This document shows, piece after piece, positions 6,673 through 12,106 of a stretch of 12,106 nucleotides of DNA. The stretch comes from Bacteroidota bacterium (GTDB lineage Bacteria; Bacteroidota; Ignavibacteria; UBA10030): positions 1-12,106 of the forward strand of contig DMMN01000231.1 of the NCBI GenBank assembly GCA_003453835.1, given 5' to 3'. The position numbers were made by a program, and so were the translations under genes. Numbering within the stretch: position 1 is the first letter of the stretch; every line of letters starts with the position of its first letter. The notes under the pieces were generated by a model that saw only the letters and a program-made list of their open reading frames with translations, had not been told where the DNA came from and did no database searches.

Positions 6673-7843
6673 AGTACACTTTCACGGTCTTGTCTTCCAG
6701 CGGTTGAAGCGCTGCAACGCCCTCGGGCACTTTTGGCGCACGCGGATGCAAATCGGTCTGTGCCGAGATGTTCAGCAACGCGCCGACGGCAAACGAGGTG
6801 AAGAGGAGCGACGATCCACCGTAGCTTACAAACGGCATTGGAAGCCCGGTTGTCGGAAGAATTCCGAGGGTCACCCCTGCATTCACCAAAGCATACAGCG
6901 TAATGACGCTGGTGATCCCGATTGCCAGCAATCGACCGAACTCATCACGCGCGAATTTGGCGATCTTGAATCCACGCAGCAGAATGACAAGGAACAAGGT
7001 CAAAAAGAACATCGTCCCGAGAAATCCATACTCCTCCCCGACAACGGAGAAGACGAAATCGCCGTATGACTCGGGCAAAAAGAAATCGCGTTGTTTGCTT
7101 TCGCCGGGGCCGACCCCGAGCAGACCGCCGTTCCCGAAGCCGATGATACCCTGCCAAAGCTGATAGTTCTGGCCCCCGCCGCCCGAGGTTCCATCGATGT
7201 AGGACTTCAGGCGCTGCATCACGTGCGGTCGCGAGAGAGCGACACCGACGAGAAGCGGAAGGGCCGCACCGATGGTTCCGAACACGTGGAGAAAGCGGGC
7301 CCGACTGATGAACAGCATGACCAGACTGATCAGGATAATCATGGAGCCGGTGCTGAAGTTCGGCTGGAGGAGCACAAGCCCGGCAACACTCCCGATCCAG
7401 ATCATCATCGGCATGAAGCCCTTCTTGAATTCTCTGATGGTTTCTCCCTTCGTGGAGATGAGCGTACAGAGATGGAACAGGAGGGCAAACTTCGCAAACT
7501 CAGAGGGCTGCAAGCTCAATCCTCCGAATCGCAGCCAACGCGCCGCACCCTTCACTTCGCCGCCCAGAACGAGCGTAATGGCAAGGAACGCGATTGCCAG
7601 AAGGACGGCCGTCTTCGTAAGCTTCCTGTACTTTCTGTAATCGATCGTCATGCCGACGAACAGCGCGATGAGTCCGAGCAACACTTTCAGGGCGTGAAGA
7701 TTCAGCAGCCGGTTGCTTTCGCCGAACTTTTCGTAGGCCCACGTTGCCGATGCGCTATAGACGACACCGAGACTCAGCACCATCAGCGTGAGGACGGCTA
7801 CCAGAGTTGCGAGGTCGATATGATTCCGTTGAATTTTGGTCAT
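6671..7843 (-). CDS. ftsW: Septal peptidoglycan glycosyltransferase FtsW (SEDS family)
   Basis: FtsW is the SEDS polymerase that joins lipid II into glycan strands at the septum together with its partner PBP (FtsI). The 390-residue polytopic protein shows about ten hydrophobic helices, GAARWLRFGGLSLQPSEFAK (99-118), QPNFSTGS (160-167), the large extracellular loop with FLPESYGDFVFSVVGEEYG (255-273) whose Asp262 matches the SEDS catalytic aspartate, and the signature GILPTTGLPMPFVSYGGSS (327-345). The frame stays open upstream to a GTG at 7984, inside murD, but that extension is polar and unlike FtsW. I therefore start at the ATG at 7843, which gives MTKIQRNHIDLATLV running straight into helix 1; its Shine-Dalgarno signal is weak. 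The start is 65 bases after murD. RodA is the alternative family member, but the dcw position favours FtsW. Confidence 0.96.
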   Translation of the reverse strand: MTKIQRNHIDLATLVAVLTLMVLSLGVVYSASATWAYEKFGESNRLLNLHALKVLLGLIALFVGMTIDYRKYRKLTKTAVLLAIAFLAITLVLGGEVKGAARWLRFGGLSLQPSEFAKFALLFHLCTLISTKGETIREFKKGFMPMMIWIGSVAGLVLLQPNFSTGSMIILISLVMLFISRARFLHVFGTIGAALPLLVGVALSRPHVMQRLKSYIDGTSGGGGQNYQLWQGIIGFGNGGLLGVGPGESKQRDFFLPESYGDFVFSVVGEEYGFLGTMFFLTLFLVILLRGFKIAKFARDEFGRLLAIGITSVITLYALVNAGVTLGILPTTGLPMPFVSYGGSSLLFTSFAVGALLNISAQTDLHPRAPKVPEGVAALQPLEDKTVKVY

Positions 7844-7908
7844 TGTCTTGGAGCCACCCGGCTTCCCGTTCTGCGGACTGAAGAGAGAGGGCCGGGGAGT
7901 TTCTCCGC

Positions 7909-9285
7909 TCAAAGATGTTTTACCAGTTCTTTGAACACCATGCCGCGCTGTTCGTAATCTTCGAACCAATCGAATGAAGCGCACGCGGGGGAGAGGAGGA
8001 CGACATCGCCCGGCTGCGCCGTGCTCTGTGCGAGCAGCACAGCTTCATCCATCGCATTGGCTCGCTTCACGGTTATGTAACTTGAAAACGCTTTCTCAAC
8101 CTTTTCGGCAGACTCTCCGATGGCGATAATTCCCCTGACGTTGTTCCTCACGAGATCGACGATCCTGCTGTAATCATTCCCTTTGTCGCGTCCGCCAAGC
8201 ATCAACACAATCGGCTGCTCGAACGCCTGCAACGCGTACCGGACGGCTTCAACGCTTGTCGCTTTAGAGTCGTTGTAGTACCGCACGCCGTTCACCTCAC
8301 GCACAAATTCCTGCCGGTGTTCAACTCCCTTGAAATTCTTCAGCGTCGCTCGGATCGACGCCGTTCCAACGCCAAGAAGCTGTCCCGTCAGCGTTGCAGC
8401 CATCGCGTTGTACAGATTGTGTGGTCCTCTGATGCTGATCTGGTCGGTCTTGATGATGTCCGAGCGTTTTCCGTTTGAAACTGTCACAAGCATTCCGTTT
8501 TCAACAAACGCCCCTTCTTCCAGTATCCTTTGAATGCTGAACGGAATGGTCCTGCAGCGTGCCGTTGAGACGGCCTTCGAGGTCCACGTATCATCCGCGT
8601 CGTAAATCAACGCATCATTGCCGGATTGATTCATGAAGATGCGTGCCTTTGATGCGGCGTATAGTTCCATGGAGTTATCATATCGATCCATGTGGTTCTG
8701 CGTGATGTTCATGATGATCGCAATCTTCGGGCGAAACGTCTCGCAGTGGTCAAGCTGGAAGCTGCTTACTTCCAGAACTGCAATATCTGAAGAAGCCAGG
8801 TCCAGAACGACCGATGAGAATGCCGTCCCAATGTTGCCCGCAACAGCATGTTTCTTTTTTGCATCGCCGAGGATCCTCCCTACTAACGTGGTTGTAGTTG
8901 TTTTCCCGTTGCTACCGGTAATGGCAACAATCCCGACGGAGTCAGGACAGAACCAGCTTGCGACTTCTACCTCGCTGACGACTTTCAGAGCACGCGTTTG
9001 CGCTTCACGCACCACGGGAGCGTTACTGGGAACTCCCGGACTGATAACCATCAAGGAACAATCATAGACGCGATCCGTGTGACCGCCAAGTTCGTAGGGG
9101 ATGCCGGCCTGAGCGAGAAGCGGTAGCGGCGATTTTCCCCCTTTGGGAACAAGCTTCTCTTCTGGATCGCGATCACTGACGAACACTCGCGCACCACTCG
9201 TCTGGAGCAGTCGCGCAACGGCAACGCCGCTGCGCGCCGCCCCGATGACGGAGACCCTTTCATTTCGAAGCCGAGAGACATCCAT
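7909..9285 (-). CDS. murD: UDP-N-acetylmuramoyl-L-alanine--D-glutamate ligase MurD
   Basis: MurD adds D-glutamate to UDP-MurNAc-L-Ala with ATP in the cytoplasm. The 458 residues show the N-terminal UDP-binding motif VSVIGAARSGVAVARLL (11-27), SPGVP (82-86), the ATP loop AITGSNGKTTTT (121-132), AGNIGTAF (149-156), LEVSSFQLD (171-179), NITQNHMDRY (193-202), the lysine in YAASKARIF (209-217, Lys213) that should be carbamylated, VEHRQEFV (321-328), YNDSKATS (337-344) and LSPACASFDWFEDYEQRG (431-448). The motif before the conserved His198 is QNH rather than the usual DH, an odd change at a normally acidic position. An in-frame TAA directly precedes the ATG at 9285, fixing the upstream limit; no Shine-Dalgarno signal is visible. 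It follows mraY by 101 bases. Confidence 0.97.
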   Translation of the reverse strand: MDVSRLRNERVSVIGAARSGVAVARLLQTSGARVFVSDRDPEEKLVPKGGKSPLPLLAQAGIPYELGGHTDRVYDCSLMVISPGVPSNAPVVREAQTRALKVVSEVEVASWFCPDSVGIVAITGSNGKTTTTTLVGRILGDAKKKHAVAGNIGTAFSSVVLDLASSDIAVLEVSSFQLDHCETFRPKIAIIMNITQNHMDRYDNSMELYAASKARIFMNQSGNDALIYDADDTWTSKAVSTARCRTIPFSIQRILEEGAFVENGMLVTVSNGKRSDIIKTDQISIRGPHNLYNAMAATLTGQLLGVGTASIRATLKNFKGVEHRQEFVREVNGVRYYNDSKATSVEAVRYALQAFEQPIVLMLGGRDKGNDYSRIVDLVRNNVRGIIAIGESAEKVEKAFSSYITVKRANAMDEAVLLAQSTAQPGDVVLLSPACASFDWFEDYEQRGMVFKELVKHL

Positions 9286-9346
9286 TTAAAACATATCAGA
9301 GCCAGACGTTTCGCCCACGGACTTATTGATTTCCCCGACCGCACCA

Positions 9347-9360
9347 CCACGGTGCCGTGG
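9347..9360. other. 14-base palindrome in the mraY-murD gap
   Basis: CCACGG-TG-CCGTGG is an inverted repeat with 6-base arms and a 2-base centre, between mraY and murD. The centre is too short for a full RNA hairpin. An overlapping alternative is GCACC...GGTGC (9341-9355) with a 5-base loop. It could be a protein-binding site or chance. The rest of the 101-base gap shows no gene and no clear promoter. Confidence 0.25.
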
Positions 9361-9386
9361 CAGCCGTTTTGAGTCTTTGCGCGTCC

Positions 9387-10511
9387 CTACCGAACCTTGA
9401 ACGTCGCCAGACTCAGAATCATCAGAAGGATCGCCAGGATATAGAACCTCGTGACGATCTTCGGCTCGGGCCAGCCGAGCAACTCAAAATGATGATGGAT
9501 TGGCGCCATCTTGAAGACGCGCCGCCCTTCTCCGTACCTCCTTCTTGTGTATTTGAAATACAGACGCTGGATGATCACGGAGAGCGTCTCCATCAGAAAC
9601 ACACCGCCAAGGGTCGGCAGCAGCAACTCTTTTTTTATCAACACACACATGGCGCCGATCACTCCTCCGAGCGCAAGCGAGCCGGTATCTCCCATAAACA
9701 CTTGAGCGGGGTATGAATTGAACCAGAGAAATCCAAGCGCTGCTCCCACCAACGCGGCGCAGTAGATCGCGAGCTCGCCGTTCCCCCGCAAATGCGGAAT
9801 GGTGAGATACTTACTCCACTCTGCGTGGCCGGACACGTAGGCGATGATGCCGAGGGTCATGGCGACGATGCCAACGGTTCCGATTGCGAGACCGTCCAGA
9901 CCGTCAGTGAGATTCACCCCGTTCGACAATGCTGTAATGATGAAAACAACGAGCGGAATGTAGAACCATCCGAAATCAATCTCGAGATGTTTGAAAAACG
10001 GTACAGTTGATTTTGACTTGAGCGCGACGAGACTTGGGTCGATCCATTCGGGATGGAAGAAAATCACTCCTCCCACCACGAGCCCGACGATCACCTGACC
10101 GACGATCTTGTACCTCCCGATCAATCCCTTAGGTTTCTTCTTCACGACCTTGAGATAGTCATCAAGGAACCCAACTGCGCCGAGGACCACCGTAACGAAG
10201 AGAATGAGAAGAACATAGCTGTTCTGAACATCGGCCCAAAGAAGAGCCGGAAGCACAAGTGCAGCCAGCACGATCAGCCCCCCCATGGTCGGAGTTCCGG
10301 CCTTGCTCAAATGGGTCTTCGGGGCTTCCAGCTTTGCGGCCTCCCCAATCTGGTGCTCCTTAAGCTTCCGGATGATCAAGGGGCCAAGCCAAAACGCGAT
10401 GACAAGGGCCGAGACGGCCGCCGCTCCCGCCCGAAACGTGATGGAGCGAAACATGAACGATCCGGGGATGTCGATCAGCGTGTCGAGATATTTTATGAGG
10501 TGGTAAATCAT
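9387..10511 (-). CDS. mraY: Phospho-N-acetylmuramoyl-pentapeptide transferase MraY
   Basis: MraY is the integral membrane enzyme that transfers phospho-MurNAc-pentapeptide to undecaprenyl phosphate, forming lipid I. The 374-residue polytopic protein has KLEAPKTHLSKAGTPTMGG (60-78), FLDDYLKVVKKKPKGL (115-130) with the metal-site aspartates, SNGVNLTDGLDGLA (196-209), FNSYPAQVFMGDTGSLALGG (264-283), and the HHH motif MAPIHHHFELLGW (335-347). The extra segment WSKYLTIPHLRGNGEL (232-247) is the feature I link to the Bacteroidetes/Chlorobi form. The ATG at 10511 begins a normal N-terminus (MIYHLIKYL), but no Shine-Dalgarno signal precedes it. A long hairpin ends 18 bases upstream. It lies 63 bases after murF and before murD, the standard order. 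No essential motif is altered. Confidence 0.98.
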   Translation of the reverse strand: MIYHLIKYLDTLIDIPGSFMFRSITFRAGAAAVSALVIAFWLGPLIIRKLKEHQIGEAAKLEAPKTHLSKAGTPTMGGLIVLAALVLPALLWADVQNSYVLLILFVTVVLGAVGFLDDYLKVVKKKPKGLIGRYKIVGQVIVGLVVGGVIFFHPEWIDPSLVALKSKSTVPFFKHLEIDFGWFYIPLVVFIITALSNGVNLTDGLDGLAIGTVGIVAMTLGIIAYVSGHAEWSKYLTIPHLRGNGELAIYCAALVGAALGFLWFNSYPAQVFMGDTGSLALGGVIGAMCVLIKKELLLPTLGGVFLMETLSVIIQRLYFKYTRRRYGEGRRVFKMAPIHHHFELLGWPEPKIVTRFYILAILLMILSLATFKVR

Positions 10512-10529
10512 GGTCAGGAGATCGTTCCG

Positions 10530-10559
10530 GAAAACCTCTGAGAGTTCGCAGAGGCCTTC
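10530..10559 (-). promoter_or_regulatory. Hairpin in the murF-mraY gap, possible attenuator or RNA-processing site
   Basis: On the minus strand GAAGGCCTCTG (10559-10549), an 8-base loop CGAACTCT and CAGAGGTTTTC (10540-10530) can form an 11-base-pair stem with two G-U pairs; the inner six pairs are perfect. A run of four T lies inside the 3' arm, and the mraY ATG begins 18 bases further on. With only 4 T and part of them paired it is a weak terminator at best, so a partial attenuator or an RNA-stability element are alternatives. Confidence 0.4.
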
Positions 10560-10574
10560 GCGTGAATTCCGGCT

Positions 10575-12020
10575 CTACGCCGCCCGCTCCGATCCGTCAG
10601 AGGCAACCGGAGTGAGCTTCAATCTTTCCGTCAAAAACGTTACTACATCCTCCATTTTCATTCCCCGTGAACCCTTGATGAGGATAATGTCTCCGCTGGC
10701 GACGAGCTCAACCAGGTATTCCGAGAGAATGTTTTTCTGATCGTAGTGTACTTTGAATCTGGTTGTCGCCGCATCGTACGTGTGTTTCGAGAGCGGGCCG
10801 TACGTGAGCAGATACTCGATGCCATACGCTTTGGCGAGTTTGCCGACGCGCATGTGCTCATCCTTTGCACTCTCGCCGAGCTCCAGCATATCGGCGAGCA
10901 CGGCAATCTTCTTGCCGGTTACGGTTGCGGCGTTCAGCGTTTCGAGCGCGGCGAGCACGGAGTCAGGATTCGAATTGTACGTATCGTTAAGAACCGTTAT
11001 GTTGCCAAGTTTGAGCATCTGCATCCGCTTGCCGGTGCCGGTAAACGAAGAGATTGCGCGCTGAATCTTGGCGGCCGGAACTCTGAAGGTCAATCCGACT
11101 GTTGTAGCGGCCAGAGCGTTCAAGGCATTGTGCCGACCCGGTAAGGAAAGCTCCAAAGAAAACCCCTTCTTGCCGCGTGCCTTTACGTCAAGCCGGGCAC
11201 ACGCATACTGATTCACTCCTGCCACCGTTCCCTGTACCGCCTTTGTCCCTTTGCCGAATCCATAGGTGATGGACTTCTTCAATCCCCTCGCTTGTTTCAG
11301 AGTTCGAGCGTCGTCACCGTTAACAAATCCCACAGCAACATTCTTGCGATGCTTCCTCAGCCAATCGAAGGATTCACCTTCGGCTTTCGCGACTCCCTTG
11401 ACCGACCCGAAAAACTCAAGATGCTCTCGACCGACAGTGGTGATCAGTGCATGGGTCGGCTCGATGACGCCGCAGAGGTACTCAATCTCGCCAAAGTGGT
11501 TTGTGCCGATCTCGACGACGGCGATCTGATGCTCTTTCTCAAGCCGAAACAATGTCTGCGGTACGCCGATAGGATTATTCAGATTGCCGTTCGTGCTCAA
11601 CACGCGATACCGCTCCGAAAGCACGGAGGCGATCATATCTTTTGTGGTCGTCTTGCCGTTACTCCCTCCGACAACGATAAACGGGATCTTGAACTTGCGG
11701 CGATGAGTCCGGGCCAGCTCTCCAAGAGCGAGAACAGTGTTCACAACGATCAAACGAGGCACGTTTATGCTTGAGAGCAGGATCGAATTCGAGTCGGCCC
11801 ACTTCTTTTCCACAACCAATGCGGCGGCGCCGGCTTCAACAGCCTTTGTGACAAAATTGTGGCCGTCATACTTTTCGCCCCTGATGGCAACAAACAGGTC
11901 GCCGGTCTTCACAATCCTTGAGTCTGTCGAGACTCCCGTGCAGTGGAGCGCTTTCACCTTGTCGAACCCGAGAGCTTCAATATGACCGGCACTCAGGATG
12001 TCGTTCGCCGTGAACTTCAT
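10575..12020 (-). CDS. murF: UDP-N-acetylmuramoyl-tripeptide--D-alanyl-D-alanine ligase MurF
   Basis: MurF adds the D-Ala-D-Ala dipeptide to the UDP-MurNAc-tripeptide, completing the cytoplasmic precursor used by MraY. The 481 residues show the N-terminal domain STDSRIVKTGDLFVAIRGEKYDGH (31-54; typical of MurE/MurF), the ATP loop VGGSNGKTTTKDM (117-129), NGNLNNPIGVPQTLFRL (144-160), EIGTNHFGEIEYL (170-182), GREHLEFFGS (197-206), LPGRHNALNALAA (293-305), LNDTYNSNPDSVLAAL (344-359) and LADMLELGE (375-383). The loop has Gly118 where TGSNGKT is more usual. The ATG at 12020 overlaps the murE stop as ATGA (12020-12017), and AGGAG at 12036-12032 lies 11 bases upstream inside murE. It is 63 bases from mraY, with a hairpin between. 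The C-terminal tail (TPVASDGSERAA) is polar and probably disordered. Confidence 0.97.
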   Translation of the reverse strand: MKFTANDILSAGHIEALGFDKVKALHCTGVSTDSRIVKTGDLFVAIRGEKYDGHNFVTKAVEAGAAALVVEKKWADSNSILLSSINVPRLIVVNTVLALGELARTHRRKFKIPFIVVGGSNGKTTTKDMIASVLSERYRVLSTNGNLNNPIGVPQTLFRLEKEHQIAVVEIGTNHFGEIEYLCGVIEPTHALITTVGREHLEFFGSVKGVAKAEGESFDWLRKHRKNVAVGFVNGDDARTLKQARGLKKSITYGFGKGTKAVQGTVAGVNQYACARLDVKARGKKGFSLELSLPGRHNALNALAATTVGLTFRVPAAKIQRAISSFTGTGKRMQMLKLGNITVLNDTYNSNPDSVLAALETLNAATVTGKKIAVLADMLELGESAKDEHMRVGKLAKAYGIEYLLTYGPLSKHTYDAATTRFKVHYDQKNILSEYLVELVASGDIILIKGSRGMKMEDVVTFLTERLKLTPVASDGSERAA

Positions 12021-12106
12021 GCGCCGATCAGCTCCTGTATCACATCCCTGTCGCTGAAAGGGAGCTTCTCCGTCCCGATCACCTGGTAGTCTTCATGGCC
12101 TTTGCC
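12017..12106 (-). CDS. murE: UDP-N-acetylmuramoyl-tripeptide synthetase MurE, last 29 residues only
   Basis: Only the C-terminal end of this gene is in the window, in frame from base 12106. It reads GKGHEDYQVIGTEKLPFSD, then RDVIQELIGA and a TGA stop (12019-12017). GKGHExYQ is the characteristic C-terminal motif of MurE, the ligase adding the third stem-peptide residue (meso-diaminopimelate or L-lysine), and FxDRDV is the usual ending. The part that sets diamino-acid specificity lies outside the window, so the stem-peptide type cannot be read here. The stop overlaps the murF start by 4 bases (ATGA), which suggests coupled translation. The position immediately before murF agrees with the call. 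Confidence 0.93.
   Translation of the reverse strand, partial: GKGHEDYQVIGTEKLPFSDRDVIQELIGA

Noticed and set aside
7091..7957. 288-codon open frame on the plus strand
   Set aside because: Antisense to ftsW and the end of murD. The product is rich in Asp, Glu, Arg and His, with no hydrophobic core, as expected from the complement of a membrane-protein gene.
7844..7984. 47-residue N-terminal extension of FtsW from a GTG inside murD
   Set aside because: It would overlap murD by 76 bases, is polar and basic, and has no family counterpart. The ATG at 7843 gives the normal FtsW start.
10530..10559. Strong intrinsic terminator after murF
   Set aside because: Only four T residues follow the inner stem and they can pair, and mraY belongs to the same cluster a few bases on, so I list it only as a possible regulatory hairpin.
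1..12106. Mobile element, CRISPR array, defence system or transferred island
   Set aside because: No transposase, integrase, repeat array or change of strand is seen; the window is a continuous core dcw cluster.

Overview
This window is almost entirely one gene cluster, the dcw (division and cell wall) cluster. All of its genes lie on the minus strand and read right to left: 'murE (3' end only), murF, mraY, murD, ftsW, murG, an unrecognised small membrane-protein gene, murC, murB, ftsQ, ftsA and ftsZ' (5' part only). No tRNA, rRNA, mobile element, CRISPR array or stretch of more than about 105 bases without a gene was seen. Long open frames on the plus strand are antisense shadows of these genes.

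The organism is a bacterium that makes peptidoglycan. MraY carries the insertion before its last third that I associate with Bacteroidetes/Chlorobi-type proteins (a ...KYLTIPHLRGNGEL... segment, about residues 234-247). FtsW has Bacteroidetes-like variants (QPNFST, YGDF), and Shine-Dalgarno signals are missing or weak at several genes. Moderate GC and murB placed between murC and ftsQ fit the Chlorobi/Ignavibacteria side of the FCB group. This placement is an inference from motifs and gene order; no database was searched.

Layout, right to left. Cytoplasmic and membrane precursor synthesis comes first: the end of murE, murF (UDP-MurNAc-pentapeptide), mraY (lipid I) and murD (D-Glu addition). 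Next come ftsW (septal glycan polymerase) and murG (lipid II), then the extra 165-codon gene, then murC and murB (early precursor steps), and finally the division genes ftsQ, ftsA and ftsZ. Two junctions are 4-base ATGA overlaps (murE/murF and murB/ftsQ). Two more are very tight, with the ribosome binding site built on the upstream stop codon (ftsW/murG and murG/orf165). The other gaps are 65-105 bases and hold a few hairpins and one candidate promoter in front of ftsZ.

The item least explained by known dcw biology is the gene at 5058-5555. It encodes a small, very basic, two-helix membrane protein with a C-terminal region that looks like a bacterial PH-type domain, and it is translationally linked to murG. 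Everything else is a well-preserved core cluster with no frameshift or broken gene.
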